NCBI GenBank assembly: GCA_017421885.1 | Contig: JAFOHJ010000150.1 | Location: forward strand, 1-5,874 | Direction of reading: 5' to 3' | Source of the DNA: Clostridia bacterium | Lineage (GTDB): Bacteria; Bacillota_A; Clostridia; Oscillospirales; Butyricicoccaceae | DNA length: 5,874 nt | Part shown: piece after piece, positions 1 through 4,732 of the stretch | Position numbering within the stretch: the first letter of the stretch is position 1 | Layout of the letters: each line of letters begins with the position of its first letter | Translations under genes and position numbers: made by a program | Notes under the pieces: generated by a model | Database searches by the model: none | Told to the model about the DNA's origin: nothing | The model's input: only the letters and a program-made list of their open reading frames with translations

Positions 1-66
1 AAGGTCGAGCCCAGACGCGAGTTCATCGAAAAGAACGCTAAATATGTAGTTAACCTGGACGTTTAA
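1..66 (+). CDS. gyrB: DNA gyrase subunit B, C-terminal end only (partial)
   Basis: Only the last 21 residues and the TAA stop (64-66) are in the window. The tail reads KVEPRREFIEKNAKYVVNLDV. The VEPRR-x-FIE-x-NA-x-Y-V-x-NLD pattern is the conserved end of the GyrB TOPRIM/C-terminal region (B. subtilis GyrB ends in a very similar VEPRRNFIE...NLDI, from recall). GyrB is the ATPase subunit that pairs with GyrA to introduce negative supercoils. ParE tails lack the closing NLD(I/V), so GyrB is favoured, but 21 residues cannot fully exclude a paralogue. The gene runs in the same direction as dnaA and lies upstream of it, separated from gyrA by the whole dnaA-recF block; in many Bacillota gyrB directly precedes gyrA. 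No clear U-tract terminator follows. The first hairpin of the downstream repeat starts 11 nt after the stop and could serve as a 3' end structure. Confidence 0.85.
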   Translation, partial: KVEPRREFIEKNAKYVVNLDV

Positions 67-75
67 GCTTTATAT

Positions 76-214
76 GGCCCCCTTGCCTAAAGGGGGCTGT
101 CAACGAAGTTGACTGGGGGATATGTAGGGGCGATTCACGAATCGCCCGACCGGGCTCACCGAAATATCCCTCCACCGTCTGACGACGGTCCCCCTCCCTT
201 TAGGCAAGGGAGGC
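76..214. repeat. Palindromic multi-hairpin repeat element (MITE- or REP-like)
   Basis: About 139 bp built almost entirely of nested inverted repeats. Five local hairpins are visible: A 77-84/90-97 (GCCCCCTT/AAGGGGGC, 8 bp, loop GCCTA); B 99-104/108-113 (GTCAAC/GTTGAC); C 128-135/140-147 (GGGCGATT/AATCGCCC, loop CACG); D 174-179/184-189 (ACCGTC/GACGGT); E 193-200/206-213 (CCTCCCTT/AAGGGAGG, loop TAGGC). The A and E arms are also near-complementary to each other, their loops GCCTA and TAGGC are exact complements, and GGGATAT (117-123) can pair with ATATCCC (164-170). The whole element can therefore fold as one long branched cruciform. Bases 144-148 can alternatively pair with 151-155, which excludes hairpin C. 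I recall similar sequences dispersed in Oscillospirales genomes, where spurious proteins containing PPPSDDGPPPFRQG are annotated from them. No transposase and no clear target-site duplication are seen. Its function is unknown; mobility is inference. Confidence 0.8.
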
Positions 215-317
215 ATGGGAGGCATGGCCAAACACCCGTCAGGCTTCGCCTGCCACCCTCTAAGTGCCCTTCAGGGTATTCAAAAGAGGGCTTTCATCTC
301 CCTACACAGAGGAGAAT

Positions 318-326
318 CTATACACA
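318..326 (+). promoter_or_regulatory. Single DnaA-box-like site upstream of dnaA
   Basis: CTATACACA differs from the consensus TTWTNCACA only at the first base. It lies 41 bp before the dnaA start codon, where DnaA autorepression sites are commonly found. It is the only good match in the gyrB-dnaA gap, so it could be fortuitous. Confidence 0.35.
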
Positions 327-353
327 GACAGAAACGCCCGCAAGGGCATTGGA

Positions 354-361
354 AAAGGGGA
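354..361 (+). promoter_or_regulatory. dnaA ribosome binding site
   Basis: A purine-rich AAAGGGGA lies about 5 nt before ATG 367. This fixes the dnaA start at 367; a TTG in frame at 349 has no such site upstream. It is weaker than the AGGAGG-type sites of dnaN and the PspC gene in this window. Confidence 0.6.
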
Positions 362-366
362 AAAGT

Positions 367-1686
367 ATGTATACACCGGCCGCCCTGCTGGACGGGGCCA
401 TAAAAAAACTCACCGACGAAAAGGGCGAGATCATCGTTTCCACCTTCTTCGACGGCACCGAGGCTTTGGCCATTGAAGGCAACCGCCTCATAATCAAGGT
501 CGACACCGACCTGACCTGCAGCATCCTTCAGCAGCGCTTCGCGGCTGAGGTGGCTGACATTATCTCCGAGCTCGCCGGCGGCGACACAAGACTGACGCCC
601 GAGTTCATCTCCGATCCCGCAAGGATCGCCCGCTATGAAAAATCCAAGTCCGAGCTCTCGGGCTACAGCTTCGACACATTCATCGTCGGCAGCTCCAACA
701 AGCTGGCTCATGCCGCCTGCGTTGCCGTTGCCAACGGTCTTTGCTCGCAGGGAGGCCTCAGCGCCATTTATAATCCCCTGTTCATCTACGGCCCCTCCGG
801 CCTGGGCAAGACACACCTGCTTAAATCCATCATCAGTATGGTGGAAAACAACCGCTTTGACAAAAAGGTGGTTTATATCCGCGGCGAGGAGTTCACCTCT
901 CAGCTGATCGAGGCCATTCAGAACGGCAGCCAGAGCGAGTTCCGCGAGAAATACCGCTATGCCGACCTGCTGCTGGTGGACGATATCCAGTTCATCGCCG
1001 GCAAGGACTCGACTCAGGAAGAGTTCTTCCACACCTTCAACGCACTTTATGAATCCAACAAACAGATCGTTCTGGCATCCGACCGTCCCCCCAAGGAGAT
1101 GGCTACCCTTGAAGAACGTCTGCGCACCCGCTTCGAGTGGGGCCTCATCACCGATATCCAGCCGCCCGACCTCGAAACAAGAATGGCCATCGTAAATGCC
1201 AAGGCACACACTTTCGGCCTCGAGCTGACCTACGAAGTTTCCGAGTTCATCGCGGCCTCGATCACATCCAACGTCCGCCAGCTGGAAGGCGTTGTAAAGA
1301 AGATCGCAGCCCTTCAGGCCATCCTGCCTCAGAGCACTATCGACAGGAGCATTGCCGAGCGCGCCATCCGCGACATCCGTCAGGAAAACCCCGGCCTCAG
1401 CCCCACGCCCGACCTGATCCTCACCGAGGTATCCTCCTTCACCGGCATCGCCAAGGACAAGATCCTGGGCAGATCCAAATCCAAGGAGATAGCAAGGGCA
1501 AGGCAGATCCTGGTTTACCTTATAACCGAGCTCACCGAACTCTCGCTGCCCGACATCGGACGCTTTATCGGACGCGACCACACCACCGCCCTCTATGCAC
1601 GCGATAAGATCCGCGGCGAGATACAGGTGGACCCCGAGCTGGCCGCAACCATCAAGGACCTGAAAAAGAACATCAGAAACCGATAA
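367..1686 (+). CDS. dnaA: Chromosomal replication initiator protein DnaA
   Basis: 439 aa, close to the usual ~450. DnaA binds DnaA boxes as an ATP-bound oligomer, melts the origin and recruits the helicase. Domain I is about residues 1-80; it is divergent but ends in the usual LQQRFAAEVADIISEL helix. Domain II is a very short linker, about 81-100. The AAA+ domain III follows SFDTFIVGSSN (101-111): Walker A GPSGLGKT 142-149, Walker B LLLVDD 201-206, sensor 1 around ASDRPP 237-242, arginine finger R255 in RLRTRFEWG, sensor 2 R304 in SNVRQLEG. DNA-binding domain IV has the RARQ helix (377-380) and the signature LPDIGRFIGRDHTTALYA 394-411, with the D404-H405-T406 DNA contacts intact. Start ATG 367 is preferred: upstream in-frame codons read through the repeat, and DnaA homology begins near here. 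The gene points towards the origin in the dnaA-dnaN gap. No obvious terminator follows. Confidence 0.97.
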   Translation: MYTPAALLDGAIKKLTDEKGEIIVSTFFDGTEALAIEGNRLIIKVDTDLTCSILQQRFAAEVADIISELAGGDTRLTPEFISDPARIARYEKSKSELSGYSFDTFIVGSSNKLAHAACVAVANGLCSQGGLSAIYNPLFIYGPSGLGKTHLLKSIISMVENNRFDKKVVYIRGEEFTSQLIEAIQNGSQSEFREKYRYADLLLVDDIQFIAGKDSTQEEFFHTFNALYESNKQIVLASDRPPKEMATLEERLRTRFEWGLITDIQPPDLETRMAIVNAKAHTFGLELTYEVSEFIAASITSNVRQLEGVVKKIAALQAILPQSTIDRSIAERAIRDIRQENPGLSPTPDLILTEVSSFTGIAKDKILGRSKSKEIARARQILVYLITELTELSLPDIGRFIGRDHTTALYARDKIRGEIQVDPELAATIKDLKKNIRNR

Positions 1687-1719
1687 ATATCCCCGAAACG
1701 GGCCGCCGTGCGCGAAAAA

Positions 1720-1847
1720 ATCTCCACAGTTATCCACAGAAAATGTGGAAAAGTGCCGAAATAAGCTGTGGATTCCACAGGGGAAAAAATTGTGGAAAAC
1801 CGCGCGCTGTGGAAAAATCCAGGTTATACACACAGGGCTGTGGAAAC
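1720..1847. promoter_or_regulatory. DnaA-box cluster
   Basis: Sites read against TTWTNCACA. Plus strand: TTATCCACA 1730-1738 (perfect), TTATACACA 1824-1832 (perfect), ATCTCCACA 1720-1728 (two mismatches). Minus strand: TTTTCCACA at 1744-1752, 1791-1799 and 1808-1816 (all perfect), GTTTCCACA 1839-1847 (one mismatch), GAATCCACA 1767-1775 (two mismatches, within a 15-bp palindrome). Successive minus-strand boxes start 23, 24, 17 and 31 bp apart. The cluster is the likely landing platform for DnaA oligomers. Confidence 0.92.
1766..1780. repeat. 15-bp palindrome inside the DnaA-box cluster
   Basis: CTGTGGATTCCACAG has perfect 7-bp arms around a central T. It presents the CCACA core of a DnaA box on both strands face to face. 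On the minus strand it is a two-mismatch DnaA box. It may be a symmetric low-affinity DnaA site or a site for another dimeric protein. Confidence 0.6.
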
Positions 1848-1879
1848 AAAAAGCCGCCTGCAGAGCCTTCTGAACAGAC

Positions 1880-1896
1880 TTTTTCACATTTTCACA
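1880..1896 (+). promoter_or_regulatory. Pair of trio-proximal DnaA boxes
   Basis: TTTTTCACA (1880-1888, fits TTWTNCACA) and ATTTTCACA (1888-1896, one mismatch) sit head to tail and share one base, pointing to the AT-rich region 4 bp further on. Boxes at this place in B. subtilis position DnaA to load on the adjacent single strand. Confidence 0.65.
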
Positions 1897-1919
1897 GATA
1901 CTACAACAACTACTATAAA
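1891..1919 (+). promoter_or_regulatory. Candidate dnaN promoter
   Basis: TTCACA (1891-1896) and TATAAA (1914-1919) are separated by 17 bp, each hexamer one base from the sigma-A consensus TTGACA/TATAAT. Transcription would start near 1926, about 40 nt before the dnaN start codon. The site lies over the trio-proximal DnaA box and the unwinding region, so DnaA binding would probably compete with RNA polymerase. It is a prediction from spacing and match only. Confidence 0.45.
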
Positions 1920-1940
1920 ATTTATTATATTCTATAAAAT
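1901..1940. other. DNA unwinding element with DnaA-trio-like triplets
   Basis: On the plus strand 1901-1918 reads CTA CAA CAA CTA CTA TAA. The complementary strand read 3' to 5' is GAT GTT GTT GAT GAT ATT, which compares well with the DnaA-trio consensus 3'-(G/A)AT-5'. Three of the first five triplets are perfect and two differ at the middle base. It begins 4 bp after the proximal DnaA box. From 1914 to 1940 the DNA is almost pure A/T and contains CTATAAAAT twice (1913-1921 and 1932-1940). This is the likely site of first strand opening. Confidence 0.75.
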
Positions 1941-1953
1941 CCCACACCAAAAC

Positions 1954-1960
1954 AGGAGGT
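1954..1960 (+). promoter_or_regulatory. Strong dnaN ribosome binding site
   Basis: AGGAGGT, a near-perfect anti-16S match, lies 7 nt before ATG 1968. It is one of the two strongest sites in the window and decides the dnaN start. Confidence 0.85.
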
Positions 1961-1967
1961 AACCACC

Positions 1968-3083
1968 ATGCACATTACCTGTGACAAAAACGAACTCAGT
2001 GATGCATTATCGATATGCATCCACGCTGTCGCGTCAAAAAGCCCCATCCCCGCATTGGAAGGCATCCTTTTTTCTGTTAATAACGATACAATAACTTTGT
2101 GCGGATATAACAATCAGATGAGCATCCGAAAAACAGTCCCCTGTCAGATGGAAGAATATGGAAGCTGCGTACTTAATGCCAAAATGTTCTTCGACATCAT
2201 CAGAAAAGTCCAGGGCGACACCGTCGAGATCACAGTCGACAAAGACTTGAACGCAGTCATCCGCTGCGGCCGTTCAACCTTCAACATCAAGGCAGAGGAC
2301 GCCGACGAATATCCCGAGCTGCCCGAAATCATGAAAAGAAGGGGCATCACACTCCAGAGCGGCCTGCTGCGCAGCATGATCGGCGACACCATCTTCGCAA
2401 TTTCGCAGAATGAGAACAAGCCGGTCCACACAGGTTCGCTTTTTGAGATCGAGGGCCAGACCTTCAGCCTGATCTCGGTCGATGGCTACCGCCTGGCAGT
2501 AAGAAAAGAAAAGATCGAAGCCTTCGGCGATGACAGCTTTAAATTTGTAGTTCCCGGCTCGACCCTCAAGGAGCTGGCCCGCATCCTGCCCGACGGCGAG
2601 GAAAATGTTACCATTTATCCCGAAAACAAACACGGCCTCTTCGAGTTTGCCGGCACCGTTGTCACAACACGCCTGCTGGAAGGCGAATTCCTCAACTATC
2701 GCTCGGCTGTGCCCGAGGATATGCCCATCAGGCTGACTCTCAACAAGTCAGAACTGGTAAACGCCGTCGAGCGCGTATCGCTCATCATTTCCGAACGACT
2801 TAAGAATCCCGTACGCTGCCTGTTTGAGGGCGAAACACTCAAGCTTTCCTGCATAACCTCGCTGGGCAAGTCCTTCGACTCGATCCAGATTCCCATGTGC
2901 AGCGACAAAATCGAGATCGGCTTCAACAACCGCTATCTGCTGGATGCCCTCAAGGCATGCCCCGATGAAGAGGTGGTAATGGAGCTCAAGAGCGGCCTTT
3001 CGCCCTGCCTCTTCAAGCCTCTGGAGGGCGACAGCTTCCTGTTCCTCGTCCTTCCCGTAAGACTCAAGGCGGAGGATCTGTAA
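1968..3083 (+). CDS. dnaN: DNA polymerase III beta subunit (sliding clamp)
   Basis: 371 aa, normal length for a bacterial beta clamp (about 366-378). The clamp is a ring-shaped homodimer that tethers the replicative polymerase and other partners to DNA. It has three clamp folds, roughly 1-125, 126-250 and 251-371. Recognisable landmarks are EYPELPEI (114-121) ending domain I, VDGYRLA (171-177) and EGEFLNYRSAVP (238-249) ending domain II, and the C-terminal LPVRL (362-366), which lines the partner-binding cleft and matches MPMRL in E. coli. Five residues (KAEDL) follow this motif, a small C-terminal extension. The start is fixed by AGGAGGT at 1954-1960, 7 nt before ATG. The first ~200 bp are richer in A/T than the rest. 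One nucleotide separates its stop from the next start. Confidence 0.97.
   Translation: MHITCDKNELSDALSICIHAVASKSPIPALEGILFSVNNDTITLCGYNNQMSIRKTVPCQMEEYGSCVLNAKMFFDIIRKVQGDTVEITVDKDLNAVIRCGRSTFNIKAEDADEYPELPEIMKRRGITLQSGLLRSMIGDTIFAISQNENKPVHTGSLFEIEGQTFSLISVDGYRLAVRKEKIEAFGDDSFKFVVPGSTLKELARILPDGEENVTIYPENKHGLFEFAGTVVTTRLLEGEFLNYRSAVPEDMPIRLTLNKSELVNAVERVSLIISERLKNPVRCLFEGETLKLSCITSLGKSFDSIQIPMCSDKIEIGFNNRYLLDALKACPDEEVVMELKSGLSPCLFKPLEGDSFLFLVLPVRLKAEDL
2001..2021. repeat. Inverted repeat within the 5' end of dnaN
   Basis: GATGCAT (2001-2007) and ATGCATC (2015-2021) are perfect 7-bp arms around the 7-nt TATCGAT. The site is 34 nt into dnaN, just beyond the origin. It could be a protein-binding palindrome, an mRNA hairpin, or chance. 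Confidence 0.35.
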
Positions 3084-3084
3084 T

Positions 3085-3297
3085 ATGAAAACTGTAAAGA
3101 TCGAAACTCCCTTTATCAAGCTCGACAGCCTGCTTAAGCTGGCCGATATGGTGTCAAGCGGCGGCGAGGCCAAGATGGTCATCCTCGACGAGGCCGTAGA
3201 GGTCAACGGCGAGGTTTGCACCATGCGCGGCAAAAAGATCTATCCCGGCGACAGCGTTTCCTTTGCCGGAGTCACAGTCAGGGTAGAGCAGGCATGA
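3085..3297 (+). CDS. rlbA: S4-domain RNA-binding protein RlbA (YaaA family)
   Basis: 70 aa, typical of the family, and consisting of little more than an S4 RNA-binding fold: FIKLDSLLKLADMVSSGG (10-27) forms the first helices, followed by the strand-turn unit VNGEV (40-44), the basic RGKK (48-51) and YPGD (53-56). Family members have a conserved place between dnaN and recF in Bacillota and have been linked to ribosome assembly, but the exact role is uncertain. It starts one nucleotide after the dnaN stop, with GGAGG at 3071-3075 inside dnaN as its ribosome binding site, and ends in a 4-nt ATGA overlap with recF. Translation of the three genes is therefore probably coupled. The symbol rests on position plus the motif pattern. 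Confidence 0.9.
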   Translation: MKTVKIETPFIKLDSLLKLADMVSSGGEAKMVILDEAVEVNGEVCTMRGKKIYPGDSVSFAGVTVRVEQA

Positions 3298-4361
3298 CGA
3301 TCGACGGTCTTACGCTGGACGGATTCCGCAGCTATGACCGAAGCTCCTTCAGCTTTAAGGAAGGGGTCAACATAGTCTGGGGTGAGAATGCCCGCGGCAA
3401 GACCAATATGCTCGAGGGCATCATGCTCCTTTCGGGTTCGGCCTCGTGGCGAAGCCGAAAAAGGGGCGACCTTATCAATTTCTACCGCGACCGCGCATCC
3501 ATCGAAGGCAGGATATCGGCGCGAAGCCGTACATTTGATGTGAAAATATCCATGCCGCTGAACGGCAAAACATCCTATTCGGTGAACGGAGTCAGCATAA
3601 AAAAGCAGCATGACCTGAGCGAATACCTCAAATGCGTGCTGTTCTGCCCCGACGACCTCTATCTGGTAAAGGGCGAGCCGGAAAAGCGCAGACGCTTTAT
3701 GGACACCGCTCTCTGCCAGCTCAGGCCACGATATGCCGCCTGTCTTTCGGAGTATAACCAGCTGATGAAGCTCAAACAGCTGATGCTCAAGGAAGGGGAG
3801 GACAAAAGGATGCTGCCGGTGGTCAACGAAAGGCTGATATATTACGGAGCCGAGCTGATCCACTATCGAAACGCATTCCTCACCGAGCTTACCCGCGAAG
3901 CCGAGATCATCCACCGCGGGATATCCCGAGGCGCCGAGAGGCTGGAGCTTAAGTACAAGACGGTGTCGACCATTGAGGACCCCTCGATGTCCACCGATAT
4001 GCTGCGCGACCGCCTCTCGAAACATATGGACAGCCACATGGAGGCCGAGCTGAAGACCGGCTCGATGCTTTCGGGAGCCCATAAAGACGATATCGAGATC
4101 CTGATAAACGGCCAGTCGGCCCGTTCCTTTGCATCCCAGGGGCAGACCCGCACGGCGGCTCTTGCCCTCAAGTTCGGCGAGCGCGAGCTCTTCAGGATCG
4201 ACAGCGGCGAATGGCCCATCCTTCTGCTGGACGATGTGCTCAGTGAACTGGACGAAAGCCGCAGCACCTTTGTTGCCTCGTCGGCCGTGGGAGGGCAGAC
4301 CATCATAACCTGCTGCACTCCTCCCACCATCTTCAATGAGGCTAACATCATTTCTATTTAG
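3294..4361 (+). CDS. recF: DNA replication and repair protein RecF
   Basis: 355 aa, near the family norm of about 360-370. RecF is an SMC/ABC-like ATPase that binds gapped DNA and, with RecO and RecR, helps RecA load. Walker A is GENARGKTN (30-38). The RecF-typical FCPDDLYLVKGEPEKRRRFMD spans 117-137. The ABC signature region is ASQGQTRTAALALK (280-293), Walker B PILLLDD 308-314 and the D-loop SELD 317-320. Two small departures from the common pattern are seen: GAHKDD (261-266) where GPHRDD is usual, and SQGQT for SQGQQ. The ATPase residues are intact, so the protein should work. Start ATG 3294 shares bases with the rlbA stop (TGA 3295-3297), which implies translational coupling; the open frame extends back to 3216 but RecF homology begins at MTIDGLTLDGFRSY. 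A 38-nt gap follows before the next gene. Confidence 0.96.
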   Translation: MTIDGLTLDGFRSYDRSSFSFKEGVNIVWGENARGKTNMLEGIMLLSGSASWRSRKRGDLINFYRDRASIEGRISARSRTFDVKISMPLNGKTSYSVNGVSIKKQHDLSEYLKCVLFCPDDLYLVKGEPEKRRRFMDTALCQLRPRYAACLSEYNQLMKLKQLMLKEGEDKRMLPVVNERLIYYGAELIHYRNAFLTELTREAEIIHRGISRGAERLELKYKTVSTIEDPSMSTDMLRDRLSKHMDSHMEAELKTGSMLSGAHKDDIEILINGQSARSFASQGQTRTAALALKFGERELFRIDSGEWPILLLDDVLSELDESRSTFVASSAVGGQTIITCCTPPTIFNEANIISI

Positions 4362-4382
4362 CCTTTTGACCCCATATTGCCC

Positions 4383-4389
4383 AAGGAGG
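4383..4389 (+). promoter_or_regulatory. Strong ribosome binding site of the PspC-domain gene
   Basis: AAGGAGG lies 10 nt before ATG 4400. It supports the start at 4400 over the overlapping +1-frame opening that begins at 4336 inside recF. Confidence 0.75.
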
Positions 4390-4399
4390 GCGACCCTAT

Positions 4400-4723
4400 A
4401 TGAAATTTCACAAGAGCTATCACAACAAAGTTTTCTATGGCGTGTGCGGAGGCCTGGCCGAAACGCTTGGCATAAATGCGTGGATAATCAGAGGCATTCT
4501 GATTTTTCTAAACCTCTATACGCGCATGCCGATATTCTTTCTCTATTTCATTGCGGCCATGATGCTGCCCTATGGCAGCGGCGACGGCTATCAGAGCCGG
4601 GGCAGGCAGGAAAGACAGCAGGAGGACACTGTTTCGGGCAAAAAATACCGCCCCGAAGCCCCTCCCTTTGACGTTTCCGATGCTCAGGATGTTGAGATAG
4701 ACTCTTTCCATCCCCATGAATAA
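4400..4723 (+). CDS. Small PspC-domain membrane protein
   Basis: 107 aa. Residues 3-60 match the PspC domain pattern: a short basic start KFHKSYHNKVFYGVCGGLAETLG (2-24), with the hallmark GVCGGLAE at 14-21, then two close hydrophobic stretches, about 28-41 (AWIIRGILIFLNLY) and 43-57 (MPIFFLYFIAAMMLP). The rest (60-107) is polar, charged and probably disordered, ending acidic (DAQDVEIDSFHPHE). PspC proteins are membrane proteins; the E. coli namesake takes part in the phage-shock envelope-stress response, and many short PspC proteins of Bacillota have no known role. It lies 38 nt after recF in the same direction, where many relatives carry remB/yaaB (DUF370) before gyrase, and could be co-transcribed with recF. 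A link to replication or to membrane anchoring of the origin is only speculation. Confidence 0.85.
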   Translation: MKFHKSYHNKVFYGVCGGLAETLGINAWIIRGILIFLNLYTRMPIFFLYFIAAMMLPYGSGDGYQSRGRQERQQEDTVSGKKYRPEAPPFDVSDAQDVEIDSFHPHE

Positions 4724-4732
4724 ACACACGGG

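Larger units (their letters stand above)
215..366 (+). other. dnaA leader / remainder of the gyrB-dnaA gap
   Basis: There is no gene here. The stretch holds several short potential hairpins: CAGGC/GCCTG at 240-244/248-252, AAAG/CTTT at 283-286/291-294, TCTCC/GGAGA at 297-301/311-315, and GCCC with a GCAA tetraloop at 336-347 just before the dnaA ribosome binding site. It also holds one DnaA-box-like site at 318-326. I could not find a convincing sigma-A promoter. The best -10-like hexamer, TATACA at 319-324, has no acceptable -35 at 16-18 bp. dnaA may be read through from gyrB or have a promoter I cannot recognise. The open frame that extends dnaA back to 109 runs through the repeat element and is not coding. 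Confidence 0.5.
1714..1945. other. oriC: Chromosomal replication origin (oriC), dnaA-dnaN gap
   Basis: The 281-bp gap between dnaA and dnaN holds a dense cluster of DnaA boxes (1720-1847), then two weaker boxes (1880-1896), then DnaA-trio-like triplets and an AT-rich stretch (1901-1940). This order, boxes then trio then AT-rich DNA, is the basal unwinding layout known from B. subtilis downstream of dnaA. The window lacks a comparable box cluster upstream of dnaA, so the origin looks confined to this gap, apart from possible help from the pair of boxes before gyrA. No dnaA terminator was recognised; a 4-bp CCCG/CGGG hairpin at 1692-1702 is too weak. Confidence 0.92.

Noticed and set aside
77..97. 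Intrinsic terminator for gyrB
   Set aside because: The 8-bp GC-rich hairpin is well placed but is followed by CTGTCAACG, not U residues, and it is one arm of the repeat element. Some role in ending transcription cannot be excluded.
109..137. dnaA promoter with TTGACT at 109-114
   Set aside because: The -35 is 5/6, but no -10 resembling TATAAT lies 16-18 bp downstream (CGATTC, GATTCA, ATTCAC), and TTGAC is simply the arm of hairpin B.
76..225. CRISPR array or riboswitch
   Set aside because: There are no regularly spaced identical repeats, and the hairpin set does not match any riboswitch class I can recognise.
109..366. In-frame 86-codon extension of dnaA to an upstream ATG at 109
   Set aside because: It translates the hairpin repeat and its flank (proline- and arginine-rich, no DnaA similarity), lacks a ribosome binding site, and DnaA homology begins near ATG 367.
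369..377. DnaA box overlapping the dnaA start codon (GTATACACC)
   Set aside because: There are two mismatches to TTWTNCACA, including the last base, and the codons are constrained by the protein.
280..1950. Very long minus-strand open frame (556 codons) opposite dnaA
   Set aside because: It is a shadow of the GC-biased dnaA codons and also crosses the DnaA-box cluster. The translation is Cys/Gly-rich with no recognisable domain and no ribosome binding site.
3240..4082. Long minus-strand open frame opposite recF
   Set aside because: It is antisense to a fully conserved RecF; its composition is unlike a protein and no start signals are seen.
4336..4671. Plus-strand open frame overlapping the recF end and the PspC gene in another frame
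   Set aside because: The PspC frame at 4400 has a strong ribosome binding site and a clear GVCGGLAE domain; this frame has neither.
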